Source: Burkholderiaceae bacterium 16
GTDB taxonomy: Bacteria; Pseudomonadota; Gammaproteobacteria; Burkholderiales; Burkholderiaceae
DNA length: 64,000 nucleotides
Direction: 5' to 3'
Assembly: GCA_000955785.1 (NCBI GenBank)
Contig: JYOD01000094.1
Location: 38,980-102,979 of the forward strand
This document shows positions 8,688 to 18,232 of the stretch, in pieces. Each line of letters opens with the position of its first letter. Positions within the stretch are counted from its first letter, which is position 1. Under the pieces are notes generated by a model, which had not been told where the DNA came from, made no database searches, and worked only from the letters and a program-made list of their open reading frames with translations. The translations under genes were made by a program, and so were the position numbers.

Positions 8688-9083
8688 ATGCGACGTTTCC
8701 TGATCCTGCTTTTCGCCATCATGCTGCCGCTCCAGTTCGCCTGGGCCGGTGCAGCGGCGTATTGCCATCACGAAAGCGCACCGCAGGACAACACGATCGC
8801 CGCGGCCAGCGACAACTGGCATTTCGGCCACCATAGCCACGCCCACCAGGGCAAGGTCAGCCAGCACGGCAGTACCGACAGCAAGGACGGCAAGGGCAAT
8901 ATCAAGCTGCCCGATCTCGACTGCGCCGTCTGCCACTTTGCCAGCGCCCAGCTGGTCCTGCCGGACCTCGGCGCGACCGCCTCGCATCACGGCGTGGCCA
9001 TCAGCTACCGGGCGCTTGCCGCGTCCTACCTGTCGGCGCCCGGCGCCACCCCCGACCGCCCGCAGTGGTCTCTCGCCGTCTGA
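8688..9083 (+). CDS. czcI: CzcI-like periplasmic metal-resistance accessory protein
   Basis: About 131 residues from ATG 8688, which gives a clean signal peptide MRRFLILLFAIMLPLQFAWA; earlier in-frame ATGs at 8583 and 8661 only add a non-secretory extension. The mature part is rich in His (HFGHHSHAHQ, residues about 45-55) and has a CAVCHF motif, fitting the CzcI family that precedes czcC in Cupriavidus czc operons. CzcI is thought to be a periplasmic zinc-binding modulator; its biochemical role is not settled. It is 74 bases upstream of czcC in the same direction. Confidence 0.82.
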   Translation: MRRFLILLFAIMLPLQFAWAGAAAYCHHESAPQDNTIAAASDNWHFGHHSHAHQGKVSQHGSTDSKDGKGNIKLPDLDCAVCHFASAQLVLPDLGATASHHGVAISYRALAASYLSAPGATPDRPQWSLAV

Positions 9084-9157
9084 CCGGCGAGACGACTCCC
9101 TTTACCTCCAGACTCTCGTCTCGCCGGACTTCCCTGGCTTTTTCCCGGTGAATTTCG

Positions 9158-10426
9158 ATGAGAACACTTGTGATGCCGCTAGGGCTGGCGGCAGCTTTGC
9201 TCAGCCCTTCCGCGTTCGCCCAGAACGCGGCAACCACGCCATTCCCCGCTGCACAGGCAGCCCGGCAAATCGCGGAGCCTGCCGGCAGGCTAACGCTGGA
9301 AGATGCGCTCGCCCTCGCGGCCGGACGCAATTTCACGCTCTCGGCCGCCGGCCATGAACTTGATGCTGCCGAGGGCGGCATCAAGCAGGCGCGCACCATC
9401 CCCAACCCGGAAGTCGCGGTGCTGTTCGAGGACAACCGCCGCGACACACGCACCACAACGGCCCAGGTCAACCTGCCGGTCGAACTTGGCGGCAAGCGCT
9501 CCGCGCGGATCGGCGCGGCGCAGAAAGCGCGCGAACTCGCGCAATCGCAACTGGGCGCGACCCGCACCGACTTGCGCGCCGCCGTTGTAGGCGGCTTCTT
9601 TGCGGTGGTTATCGCGCAGGAGCGCGTCAGGCTTGCGCGGGGCTCGGCCGACATCGCCGCCAAGGGCGCGCTGGCCGCGGCCCGCCGCGTGGCCGCCGGG
9701 AAGATCGCGCCGCTCGAGGAAAGCAAGGCGCGCGTCGAACAGGCCAATGCCGAGCTCGAAGTCGCCGACGCCGAGGCCGCGCTAGCCGTAGCGCGGCAGG
9801 CCCTGGCTGGCCTGTGGGGCAGCAGCGAAGCCCGCTTCCTTGAGGCCGCCGGCAATCTGGACACCCTCCCAGCGCGCCCCGACGGCGCCATCCTGACGCA
9901 AGCGCTGGACAGCGCGCCGGAACTGGCGAACAGCCGGCTGGAGCTGGAGCGGCGGCAGGCCATCATTGGCGTGGAACGCAGCCGCCAGTATCCAGACCTG
10001 ACCGTCAGCCTGGGCAGCAAGCGCGACAACAGTTCCGATCGCGGCACCATGCCAGTGCTGGGCGTGTCGCTGCCATTGCCGCTGTTCGACCGCAACCAGG
10101 GCAATCTGTACGCCGCCATGCGCCAGGCCGACAAGGCCGCCGACGAGTACCGCGCGACGCAGGTGCGGCTCGCCAATGAACTGCAGCAAGCCGCGCGGCA
10201 ACTGACCGTATCCCGGACTTCGGCCGAATCCCTCAAGGGCACCGTGCTGCCTGCCGCCCAACAGGCCTACGAGGCCGCCACGCGCGGCTTCGAAGCCGGC
10301 AAGTTCAACTTCCTCGACGTGCTCGATGCGCAGCGCACCTGGTTCCAGGCGCGCATCCGCTATCTCGGCGTGGTCGCCACCGCCTACCAGGCCGCCACCA
10401 CCATCGACCGCATTCTTGGCCGTTGA
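9158..10426 (+). CDS. czcC: Heavy-metal RND efflux outer membrane factor CzcC
   Basis: 422 residues with a signal peptide ending near AFAQ (about residue 22), then a TolC-like outer membrane efflux protein: two repeats of long coiled-coil helices rich in Ala, Arg and Gln separated by beta segments such as NPEVAVLFED and YPDLTVSLGSKRD. It forms the outer-membrane channel for CzcBA. The closing FEAGKFNFLDVLDAQRTWFQARIRYL is the conserved C-terminal repeat end. First structural gene of the tripartite pump, followed after 16 bases by czcB. Confidence 0.92.
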   Translation: MRTLVMPLGLAAALLSPSAFAQNAATTPFPAAQAARQIAEPAGRLTLEDALALAAGRNFTLSAAGHELDAAEGGIKQARTIPNPEVAVLFEDNRRDTRTTTAQVNLPVELGGKRSARIGAAQKARELAQSQLGATRTDLRAAVVGGFFAVVIAQERVRLARGSADIAAKGALAAARRVAAGKIAPLEESKARVEQANAELEVADAEAALAVARQALAGLWGSSEARFLEAAGNLDTLPARPDGAILTQALDSAPELANSRLELERRQAIIGVERSRQYPDLTVSLGSKRDNSSDRGTMPVLGVSLPLPLFDRNQGNLYAAMRQADKAADEYRATQVRLANELQQAARQLTVSRTSAESLKGTVLPAAQQAYEAATRGFEAGKFNFLDVLDAQRTWFQARIRYLGVVATAYQAATTIDRILGR

Positions 10427-10442
10427 GTCAAAGGAACCCATC

Positions 10443-11969
10443 ATGGCAATCAGCAGCAAGCAAAGAACGAGCATCGCCATCATCCTGGCCGGCGGCGCGC
10501 TGGCAGGCGCGGCATTGATCTTCACGGGTCGCGGCAACAGCGCGGCCGAAGGCGGACACGGCGCGCATACAGAGGCCGCCGCCCACAACGACGGCGAGCA
10601 TCACGAAAGCAGCACAGGCCCCAATGGCGGACAGCTGTTCAAGCAAGGCGATGCCAGCGTGGAAGTGCTGGTGGCCGAAGCCGGCGCCAGTGAAGGCGGC
10701 CCGCGCATGCGGATCTGGGTCGCGCAAGGCGGCAAGGCGGTGGCGCCGGCGGGCATCAAGGTGTCGGGGCAACTGCGGCGCCTCACCGGCGAGAAGGAAC
10801 CGCTGGGTTTCCGGCCCGCCGGGTCCTACCTGCAAAGCGAAGCCACAATCGAGGAACCGCACGCGTTCGATGCCAGCCTGAATGTGACGCTGCCGGGCAG
10901 CAATGCGCCCATCGCAATCAAGCTCGGCAAGGAAGAAGGCCGCGTCGAGATGACGCCCGGGCAGATCCAGGGCGCCGGGCTCACGCTGCTCGCCGCCGGA
11001 CCTGAGCGTATCGAGGCAACAGTCGCCTTCCCCGGCGAAATCCGCTTCAACGAGGACCGCACCGCCCACGTGGTGCCGCGCGTAGCCGGCGTGGTGGTAA
11101 GCGTGTCGGCCAACCTTGGGCAGCAAGTAAAAAAAGGCGACTTGTTGGCGGTGCTGGCCAGCACCGCGCTGTCCGACCAGCGCAGCGAACTGCTGGCTGC
11201 GCAAAAGCGCCTGGAGCTGGCCGAATCGACCTTCCAGCGCGAGAAGAAGCTCTGGGAAGACAAGATTTCCGCCGAGCAGGACTACCTGGCGGCGCGCACC
11301 GCGCTACAGGAGGCGCGCATCGCCACGCAAAACGCCACGCAGAAGCTGACCGCCATCGGCGCCAGCGGCAATGCCGGCGGCAAGTCGCTCAACCGCTTCG
11401 AGCTGCGCGCCCCCTTCGACGGCACCGTGGTGGAGAAGCACCTGGCGCTTGGCGAAGCCGTGGCAGCCGACGCCAACGTGTTCATCATCTCCGACCTGAG
11501 CACGGTATGGGCCGAATTCGTGATCGCGCCCAAGGACCTGGACCGCGTGCGCGTCGGCGAGAAGGTGAAGATCGCCTCCACCGCCTTCGACGGCAAGGCC
11601 GAGGGAACTGTCTCGTATGTCGGATCCCTGCTGGGCCAGCAAACCCGCACGGCCACGGCCCGCGTTACCCTGCCCAACCCGAAGATGGCCTGGCGTCCCG
11701 GCTTGTTCGTTACCGTGGGCGTGACCGATTCCAGCGCCGAGGTGCCGGTGGCCATCGACTCCCAGGCGCTGCAAAGCAATGGCGAGCAGCAGGTGGTGTT
11801 CGTTGCGGTGCCGGGCGGCTTCCTGGCGCAACCGGTCAAGACCGGACGCAGCGACGGCAAGCTGGTCGAGATCACGCACGGGATACAGGCCGGCTGGAAG
11901 TACGTGGCCGGCAACAGCTTCGTGATCAAGGCCGAGTTGGGCAAGGCCGGCGCCGAGCATAGCCACTAA
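10443..11969 (+). CDS. czcB: Heavy-metal RND efflux periplasmic adaptor CzcB
   Basis: 508 residues from ATG 10443; an upstream extension of the frame lies inside czcC and lacks a start signal. It has an N-terminal membrane anchor (about residues 7-29), a His-rich loop (HGAHTEAAAHNDGEHHES) likely to bind zinc, then HlyD-family lipoyl, alpha-hairpin and beta-barrel domains (VPRVAGVVVSVSANLGQQVKKGD; ELRAPFDGTVVEKHLALGE). CzcB links CzcA to CzcC. It ends in EHSH, 14 bases before czcA. Confidence 0.92.
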   Translation: MAISSKQRTSIAIILAGGALAGAALIFTGRGNSAAEGGHGAHTEAAAHNDGEHHESSTGPNGGQLFKQGDASVEVLVAEAGASEGGPRMRIWVAQGGKAVAPAGIKVSGQLRRLTGEKEPLGFRPAGSYLQSEATIEEPHAFDASLNVTLPGSNAPIAIKLGKEEGRVEMTPGQIQGAGLTLLAAGPERIEATVAFPGEIRFNEDRTAHVVPRVAGVVVSVSANLGQQVKKGDLLAVLASTALSDQRSELLAAQKRLELAESTFQREKKLWEDKISAEQDYLAARTALQEARIATQNATQKLTAIGASGNAGGKSLNRFELRAPFDGTVVEKHLALGEAVAADANVFIISDLSTVWAEFVIAPKDLDRVRVGEKVKIASTAFDGKAEGTVSYVGSLLGQQTRTATARVTLPNPKMAWRPGLFVTVGVTDSSAEVPVAIDSQALQSNGEQQVVFVAVPGGFLAQPVKTGRSDGKLVEITHGIQAGWKYVAGNSFVIKAELGKAGAEHSH

Positions 11970-11983
11970 GCGGAGACACCATC

Positions 11984-14900
11984 ATGTTTGAACGAATGAT
12001 CCGCTTTGCCATCGAGCAGCGGTGGCTGGTCCTGCTGGCCGTGTTCGCCATGGCGGCGCTCGGCATCTACAACTACAGCCGGCTGCCCATCGACGCGGTG
12101 CCCGACATCACCAACGTGCAGGTGCAGGTCAACACGTCCGCGCCAGGCTACTCGCCACTCGAAACCGAGCAGCGCGTGACCTATCCGATCGAAACCGCCA
12201 TGTCCGGGCTGCCCGGGCTGGAGCAAACCCGTTCGCTGTCGCGCTACGGCCTGTCCCAGGTGACGGTGATCTTCAAGGACGGCACCGATATCTACTTCGC
12301 GCGCCAGCTTGTCAACCAGCGCATCCAGGAAGCCGCGCAGAACCTGCCCACGGGCGTGGCGCCGCAGATGGGCCCGATCTCGACCGGGCTCGGCGAGATC
12401 TACCTGTGGACGGTGGAAGCCGAGGACGGCGCAAGGAAGGCCGACGGCACGCCGTACACCCCGACCGATCTGCGCGAGATCCAGGACTGGGTCATCAAGC
12501 CTCAGCTACGCACCGTGCCAGGCGTGACAGAGATCAACTCCATCGGCGGCTTCGCCAAGGAATACCTGGTGGCGCCAAGCCCGGAACGGCTGGCTTCCTA
12601 CGGCCTGAGCCTGCAGGATGTGGTAGCGGCGCTGGAGAAGAACAACGCCAACGTGGGCGCCGGCTATATCGAACGGCGCGGGGAGCAATACCTGGTGCGC
12701 GCTCCGGGACAGGTCAAGTCCATCGACGATATCCGCGACATCATCGTCGGCAGCGCGCAAGGCCAGCCCATCCGCATCCGCGACCTGGCCTATGTGGGAA
12801 TCGGGCGTGAACTGCGTACTGGCGCCGCTACGGACAACGGGCGCGAGGTGGTGCTGGGCACCGTCTTCATGCTGATCGGCGAGAACAGCCGTGCCGTGTC
12901 GCAAGCGGTAGACCAGCGCATGGCTGCCATCAACCGTTCCCTGCCGGCGGGCATCAAGGCCGTCACGGTGTACGACCGCACAGTGCTGGTCGACAGCGCC
13001 ATCGCCACCGTCAAGAAGAACCTGGTCGAGGGCGCGATCCTGGTGATCGTGATCCTGTTCCTGTTCCTCGGCAACCTGCGCGCCGCCATCATCACCGCGC
13101 TGGTGATCCCGTTATCCATGCTGTTTACGTTCACCGGCATGGTGACCTACAAGATCAGTGCCAACCTGATGAGCCTGGGCGCGCTGGACTTCGGCATCAT
13201 CATCGATGGCGCGGTGGTGATCGTGGAGAACTGCGTGCGGCGGCTGGCGCATGCCCAGCAACAGCACGGCCGCCCGCTCACCCGCAGCGAACGCTTCCAC
13301 GAAGTCTTTGCCGCCTCCAGGGAGGCGCGCCGGCCACTGATCTTCGGCCAGCTCATCATCATGATCGTCTACATCCCGATCTTTGCGCTGACCGGCGTGG
13401 AGGGCAAGATGTTCCAGCCGATGGCGATGACGGTGGTGCTGGCGCTGATCGGGGCCATGATCCTGTCGGTGACCTTCGTGCCTGCGGCGGTAGCGCTGTT
13501 TATCGGCGACAAGGTGGCCGAGAAGGAAAACCGCCTGATGCTGTGGGCCAAGCGCGCCTATGCGCCGATGCTCGGCAAGACCATCGCTAATACACCGGTG
13601 GTGCTGACCCTTGCCGCCGTGGCGGTGCTGCTGAGCGGCCTGGTGGCGACGCGCCTGGGCAGCGAGTTCATCCCCAACCTGAACGAAGGCGATTTCGCCG
13701 TGCAGGCGCTGCGCATTCCCGGCACCAGCCTGACGCAGTCGCTCGCGATGCAGCAACAGATCGAAACGCGCCTCAAGGAGAAGTTCCCCGAGATCGAGCG
13801 CGTGTTCGCCCGCACCGGCACCGCCGAGATCGCCTCGGACCCGATGCCGCCCAATGCGTCCGACGGCTACATCATGCTCAAGCCGCGGGCAAAGTGGCCC
13901 GATCCGTCCAAGACGCGCGAGCAACTGCTGGCGGAGATGCAGGCCGAACTGGCGACCATCCCCGGCAACAAGTACGAGTTCTCGCAGCCGATCCAGTTGC
14001 GGTTCAACGAACTGATCTCCGGGGTGCGCAGCGACGTGGCCGTGAAGATTTTCGGCGACGACAATGCCGTGCTGGAGGATACCGCGCAAAAGGTCGCCAA
14101 CGTGCTGCAATCCATCCCCGGCGCGACCGAAGTCAAGGTCGAGCAGACCAGCGGCCTGCCGGTGCTCACGGTGGACGTGGACCGTGCCCGCGCGGCCCGC
14201 TACGGACTCAATATGACCGACGTGCAGGACACGGTGGCCATCGCCGTCGGCGGGCGCGATGCCGGCATCTTCTTCCAGGGTGACCGCCGCTTCAATATCG
14301 GCGTGCGCCTGCCGGAAGGCATCCGCGCTGATGTGGAAGCGCTGCGGCGCCTGCCGATTCCCTTGCCCAAGGGAACCACGGCAAGCGCCAGCTACATCCC
14401 GCTGGGCGAAGTGGCAACGCTCACCCTCGCCCCCGGCCCCAACCAGGTCTCGCGCGAGAACGGCAAGCGCCGCATCGTGGTCAGCGCCAATGTGCGCGGG
14501 CGTGACGTAGGCACCTTCGTGCCGGATGCCATGGCCACGCTCGATCGCCAGGTCAAGATCCCCGCTGGCTACTGGGTCACCTGGGGCGGCACCTTCGAGC
14601 AATTGCAATCCGCCACCACGCGACTGCAGATCGTGGTGCCGGTGGCATTGCTGATGGTGTTCGTGCTGCTGTTTGCCATGTTCGGAAATATGCGCGATGG
14701 CCTGCTGGTCTTTACCGGCATCCCCTTTGCGCTCACTGGCGGCATTCTGGCGCTGTGGCTACGGGGCATTCCGCTGTCGATCTCGGCGGCGGTGGGATTT
14801 ATCGCCCTGTCCGGCGTGGCGGTGCTCAACGGACTGGTCATGCTGTCCTTCATCCGCAGCCTGCGCGAAGAAGGCAAGCCGCTGGATGAAGCCATCCACA

Positions 14901-15187
14901 CTGGCGCGCTGACCCGGCTGCGCCCGGTATTGATGACGGCGCTAGTGGCATCGCTGGGCTTTATCCCGATGGCGATCGCCACTGGGACCGGAGCTGAAGT
15001 GCAGCGCCCGCTCGCCACGGTGGTGATCGGCGGCATCCTGTCTTCCACCGCGCTGACCTTGCTGGTGCTGCCGGTGCTCTACCGGCTGGCCCATCGGCGG
15101 GATGAGGATGAGGCTGGCCAGGTGCGCGAAGCTGGCAACGAACGCCTGGCCGGTGCGGATCCGGCGCCAGCGTTGCCGAACGGCTAA
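11984..15187 (+). CDS. czcA: Heavy-metal RND transporter CzcA (HME family, Zn/Co/Cd type)
   Basis: 1067 residues, usual length for HME-RND proton antiporters: twelve membrane helices and two large periplasmic loops. The proton-relay and specificity motif in helix 4 reads DFGIIIDGAVVIVEN (about residues 405-420), with the Asp, Asp and Glu arrangement of the HME1 (CzcA) group rather than the monovalent Cu/Ag group, so substrates are probably Zn2+, Co2+ and Cd2+. A GGAGA ribosome-binding site precedes ATG 11984. It completes the czcICBA operon and is convergent with the sensor kinase gene. Confidence 0.94.
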   Translation: MFERMIRFAIEQRWLVLLAVFAMAALGIYNYSRLPIDAVPDITNVQVQVNTSAPGYSPLETEQRVTYPIETAMSGLPGLEQTRSLSRYGLSQVTVIFKDGTDIYFARQLVNQRIQEAAQNLPTGVAPQMGPISTGLGEIYLWTVEAEDGARKADGTPYTPTDLREIQDWVIKPQLRTVPGVTEINSIGGFAKEYLVAPSPERLASYGLSLQDVVAALEKNNANVGAGYIERRGEQYLVRAPGQVKSIDDIRDIIVGSAQGQPIRIRDLAYVGIGRELRTGAATDNGREVVLGTVFMLIGENSRAVSQAVDQRMAAINRSLPAGIKAVTVYDRTVLVDSAIATVKKNLVEGAILVIVILFLFLGNLRAAIITALVIPLSMLFTFTGMVTYKISANLMSLGALDFGIIIDGAVVIVENCVRRLAHAQQQHGRPLTRSERFHEVFAASREARRPLIFGQLIIMIVYIPIFALTGVEGKMFQPMAMTVVLALIGAMILSVTFVPAAVALFIGDKVAEKENRLMLWAKRAYAPMLGKTIANTPVVLTLAAVAVLLSGLVATRLGSEFIPNLNEGDFAVQALRIPGTSLTQSLAMQQQIETRLKEKFPEIERVFARTGTAEIASDPMPPNASDGYIMLKPRAKWPDPSKTREQLLAEMQAELATIPGNKYEFSQPIQLRFNELISGVRSDVAVKIFGDDNAVLEDTAQKVANVLQSIPGATEVKVEQTSGLPVLTVDVDRARAARYGLNMTDVQDTVAIAVGGRDAGIFFQGDRRFNIGVRLPEGIRADVEALRRLPIPLPKGTTASASYIPLGEVATLTLAPGPNQVSRENGKRRIVVSANVRGRDVGTFVPDAMATLDRQVKIPAGYWVTWGGTFEQLQSATTRLQIVVPVALLMVFVLLFAMFGNMRDGLLVFTGIPFALTGGILALWLRGIPLSISAAVGFIALSGVAVLNGLVMLSFIRSLREEGKPLDEAIHTGALTRLRPVLMTALVASLGFIPMAIATGTGAEVQRPLATVVIGGILSSTALTLLVLPVLYRLAHRRDEDEAGQVREAGNERLAGADPAPALPNG

Positions 15188-15200
15188 GACCTGGGGAAGT

Positions 15201-15232
15201 CCACACAGGCCCCTTCAAACGGGCCTGCGTGG
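15201..15232 (+). other. Hairpin after czcA, possible weak terminator
   Basis: CCACACAGGCCC (15201-15212) can pair with GGGCCTGCGTGG (15221-15232) with one mismatch. There is no T-run after it on either strand, so it is not a classical intrinsic terminator. The remaining ~100 bases to the sensor kinase stop hold nothing I recognise. Confidence 0.35.
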
Positions 15233-15335
15233 CCGGGATCTGATGACCCCACCTTGGGCGCGGCCGGGCCTGTCAGGGACGAACCGTCGACGTGGCTCCG
15301 CACAAGCGGCTCCCCTGCGCTTCGTCCCTTAACCT

Positions 15336-16778
15336 TCAAACCTTGGCCGGCCGCGCGCCTGTCGCCTGAGGCATCAGCGGAAACGTCAGCTCCGCCACCG
15401 TCTCGCCAGGCAGGCTGCGCAGGCTGACGCTGCCGCCATGCAGGCGCATGATGGTGTCGACGATGGCCAGCCCGAGCCCGGTGGAGGCCGCCGAATTGCT
15501 GCGCGCCGGATCTCCCCGGTAGAAGCGCCCAAATACATGCGGCAGCGCCTCCGGGGCGATCCCGCCACCGCCGTTGCCCACCCGGATCCTGGTGGCATGG
15601 GCGTCCGCCGCCACCTGGATATCCACGGCGCTGCCGGCGGGGGCATGGCGCAGGGCGTTGTCGACGAGGTTGGTCACCGCGCGCCGCAGCAAGGTCTGGT
15701 CGGCATGCACGCTGCCCTGCCCCGCCAGTTGCACCTTGATATCGCGGTCCGCGGCAACGGCCTCGTAGTACTCGGCCACCTTGTCCAGCTCCGCCCTCGC
15801 GTCCAGCTCGCGCACCTTCATGGCCACCTGCGCATGGTCGGCACGCGCGAGAAACAGCATGTTCTCGATCATGCGGGCCAGGCGCTCGTATTCCTCCAGG
15901 TTGGACTCCAGCAGGTTTTCGTATTCCTGCACCGGGCGGCTCTGACCGAGCGTGACCTGGGTCTGGCCGATCAGGTTGCTGATGGGGGTGCGGAAATCAT
16001 GCGCGAGGTCGGCCGAGAATTCGGAGAGCCGGCGAAAGCCATCCTCCAGGCGCGCGAGCATGTCGTTAAGCGCAGCCACCAGCGCGCGCAGTTCGGTGGG
16101 CGCCTGCCCGGCATCGAGGCGCGTGGCAAGCCGGCTCATGGTGACGGCCGAGGCGTCCTCGGCCATGCGCCTGAGCGGACGCAAGCCGCGCCTGGCCAGC
16201 AGGTAGCCCAAGCCGGCCGCCACCGCCGCGCCGCACAGCGTGGCCCAGAGCATCTGGGTCTGGTATGCCTTCATCAGCGCGACGCGGTACCCCGCGTCGC
16301 GCAGCACCACAATCTCGACCGCGCGATCGGAATCTCCCAGATGCCCAAGCGCGGAGATGCCGCGCGAAGCAACGCCGTTACGCGGGTACCAGGTGTGCAG
16401 CCGCGATTTGTCGGGGTGCGTCTCGGCAGGAAGCACGGGCAACACCGGCACCGGTTCATGGCGCGGATTGAGGCTCACCAGCGGCGCGCCCTCGCTGCCG
16501 CGTACCAGCAGGATCAGGCCTTCATGGCCCAGCGCGAGATCGGCAAAGCGATGTGTGTCGGCCCGGATCTCCTCCTCCGAACTGACTTCGCGCAGCAGGT
16601 GCCGCACCAGCAGGACTTCGCTGACCAGTTCGCTCTCGTCGCGATCCTGCAGCTGGGCGGCAAGCGCGCTCGCCAGGTAAGTGCCTACGGCCACCAGGAT
16701 GGCCACGGTGGCGGCGCCATAGGCCAACGCAAGCCGTGCCGTGAGCGATGCCGGCAGGCGTAGTACAGCGCGGATCAA
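15336..16778 (-). CDS. Heavy-metal-type sensor histidine kinase (CopS/CusS-like)
   Basis: 480 residues. Two membrane helices (about residues 17-40 and 178-198) flank a periplasmic sensor of about 135 residues; then a HAMP linker, an H-box FSADLAHDFRTPISNL (about residue 260; His-Asp-Phe where His-Glu-Leu is commoner), N-box NLVDNALRHA, a Gly-rich VGNGGGGI, and TGLGLAIV. It lies 25 bases downstream of the response regulator gene, so the two are one operon. The divergent copper genes and the copper box in their shared promoter suggest Cu/Ag sensing. A CzcS-type role for the neighbouring czc operon remains possible. Confidence 0.85.
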   Translation of the reverse strand: MIRAVLRLPASLTARLALAYGAATVAILVAVGTYLASALAAQLQDRDESELVSEVLLVRHLLREVSSEEEIRADTHRFADLALGHEGLILLVRGSEGAPLVSLNPRHEPVPVLPVLPAETHPDKSRLHTWYPRNGVASRGISALGHLGDSDRAVEIVVLRDAGYRVALMKAYQTQMLWATLCGAAVAAGLGYLLARRGLRPLRRMAEDASAVTMSRLATRLDAGQAPTELRALVAALNDMLARLEDGFRRLSEFSADLAHDFRTPISNLIGQTQVTLGQSRPVQEYENLLESNLEEYERLARMIENMLFLARADHAQVAMKVRELDARAELDKVAEYYEAVAADRDIKVQLAGQGSVHADQTLLRRAVTNLVDNALRHAPAGSAVDIQVAADAHATRIRVGNGGGGIAPEALPHVFGRFYRGDPARSNSAASTGLGLAIVDTIMRLHGGSVSLRSLPGETVAELTFPLMPQATGARPAKV

Positions 16779-16803
16779 GAGGCGGCCCCTGACATCGCCC
16801 GGC

Positions 16804-17484
16804 TCACAGGGCCTCCTCTTCCAGTACGTAGCCCATGCCCCTGCGGGTGTGGATCAGCTTGCGGGGGAAGGGATCGTCCACCTTGGCGCGCAGCCGGCGG
16901 ATGGAAACATCGACCACATTGGTATTGCTGTCGAAATTCATGTCCCATACGTGCGAGGCAATCAGCGAACGCGACAGCACTTCGCCGCTGCGGCGCGCCA
17001 GCAGTTGCAGCAGCGCGAACTCCTTGGAGGTCAGCTCGAGCTTCTGCCCGTCGCGGGTGACACGCCGCTTGACGGTGTCGATCTGCAGGTCCGCCACTTC
17101 GATCAGCTCGCTTTCACGCAAGGGGCCGCGCCGCAGGATGGTACGGATGCGCATGACCAGTTCGGCAAAAGCGAAGGGCTTGACCATATAGTCGTCAGCA
17201 CCCAGCTCCAGGCCCTTGAGGCGGTCCGAGAGCTCGTCGCGCGCGGTCAGGAACAAGACCGGCGTATCGCGCTCGCGCCGCAGTTCCTGGAGCACCTGCC
17301 AGCCATCCATGCCCGGCAACATCACATCCAGCACGATCAGGTCGTACTCCTGGCCGCGCGCATGGGCAAGCCCGTCCACCCCGTCGCGTGCCAGGTCCAC
17401 CACGAAACCGGATTCAGTCAGGCCCTTGCGCAGGTAGTCGCCTGCCTTGGGTTCGTCTTCAACAATCAATATGCGCATTTCCAT
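16804..17484 (-). CDS. OmpR-family heavy-metal response regulator (CopR/CusR-like)
   Basis: 226 residues. The receiver domain has acidic pocket VEDEP, phospho-acceptor Asp 53 in LIVLDVMLPGMDG, and the switch lysine in YMVKPF. The C-terminal winged helix includes VTRDGQKLELTSKEFALLQLL and the recognition-helix region SNTNVVDVSIRRLRAKVDDPF, typical of CopR, CusR and CzcR. It is first in the operon with the kinase and divergent from the gene at 17656. The most likely target is the ATGACA-N4-TGTCAT palindrome in between. Confidence 0.88.
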   Translation of the reverse strand: MEMRILIVEDEPKAGDYLRKGLTESGFVVDLARDGVDGLAHARGQEYDLIVLDVMLPGMDGWQVLQELRRERDTPVLFLTARDELSDRLKGLELGADDYMVKPFAFAELVMRIRTILRRGPLRESELIEVADLQIDTVKRRVTRDGQKLELTSKEFALLQLLARRSGEVLSRSLIASHVWDMNFDSNTNVVDVSIRRLRAKVDDPFPRKLIHTRRGMGYVLEEEAL

Positions 17485-17575
17485 TCACTCCGAGCCATCT
17501 GCCGGCCATCCGCCGGTTATCGGGCGGCCCTGCAAGACCGACACGCTATACGAGGAAAACCCGCCGCGGCAAAAG

Positions 17576-17631
17576 ATGACAGGTTTGTCATGTTCGCGTC
17601 ACGCTTTCGCACCTTTCAATGCAGGTACAAT
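17576..17631 (+). promoter_or_regulatory. Copper box (CusR/CopR-type operator) and -10 of the copper cluster
   Basis: ATGACAGGTTTGTCAT (17576-17591) is a palindrome with perfect 6-bp arms. It agrees with the known CusR/CopR/PcoR operator pattern ATGACA-N4-TGTCAT. A -10 TACAAT lies at 17626-17631 with no good -35, as expected of an activator-dependent promoter. The box centre is about 54 bases before the predicted start point, the distance seen at the E. coli cusC promoter. The same layout recurs at 33114. Confidence 0.78.
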
Positions 17632-17655
17632 GACGGCTGCCATTCTCCTGCCCCG

Positions 17656-18144
17656 ATGAAACGTCTCCTGAGCTGCTTCCTGCTATGTCTCGCCATGATC
17701 GCGCTGCCCGCACAGGGTGTCGCGGCGGCAGTCATGATGGTCTGCAGCGCGGCGCAGTCGGTGCAGGCATCCCACGGGCTGCCGACCGATTCGCCTGCCA
17801 TGACATCGATGATGTTACGTCATGCGGCAATGAAATCGCAGGCGGAGGATGCGCTTGGCAGCCATGCCAACGCGCATTGCCATGACGCCGTGGACCCGAC
17901 GCATGACCAGGCCGACGTGACAGACATCGCCGACCAATCCGGCCAGCAGGATCACCACGCCAGCCACGGCGCCGGTGGGGCCTGCAGCGCCTGTTCCGCC
18001 TGTGCGCTCGGGGCGGTCATGCCCACGATCCTGCCTGAACTCGCCCTGGCCAGCCACGGCCATGCCGCACCGGCAGCCGCCCTGGCCGCCTATACCGGTT
18101 TCCTTCCCTCGCCCTCGTACCGCCCGCCCGCCGCACGCTGCTGA
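17656..18144 (+). CDS. Small secreted His/Cys-rich protein, probable periplasmic copper-binding factor
   Basis: 162 residues, not assigned to a family with confidence. It has a signal peptide (about residues 1-24, ending QGVAAA), an early VCSAA, then a segment dense in His and Asp (ANAHCHDAVDPTHDQ, QQDHHASHG) and a CSACSACAL cluster near residue 115, and ends in PPAARC. The end resembles the DUF2946-type pattern (Cys pair, hydrophobic stretch, Pro/Arg tail), but this is uncertain. The gene is the first one after the copper box. The His/Cys content suggests periplasmic metal handling. Its ribosome-binding site is weak. Confidence 0.65.
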   Translation: MKRLLSCFLLCLAMIALPAQGVAAAVMMVCSAAQSVQASHGLPTDSPAMTSMMLRHAAMKSQAEDALGSHANAHCHDAVDPTHDQADVTDIADQSGQQDHHASHGAGGACSACSACALGAVMPTILPELALASHGHAAPAAALAAYTGFLPSPSYRPPAARC

Positions 18145-18232
18145 CACCCGAGGTGCGCCCAGCGCACGCTCATCCCCCGTTCGTTTTGCCCCGCGCCGCT
18201 AACCGCGCCCCCCCACGAACACTGAGGTTGTC

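Noticed and set aside
13112..14608. A 498-codon frame opposite czcA
   Set aside because: Composition is that of a mirror frame and czcA is complete on the plus strand.
15201..15232. Hairpin after czcA as an intrinsic terminator
   Set aside because: No T-run on either strand and one stem mismatch; kept only as a structural note.
15336..17484. Assigning the two-component system firmly as CzcRS
   Set aside because: Proximity to czc allows it, but the only clear operator for such a regulator is a copper box on the opposite, copper-gene side.
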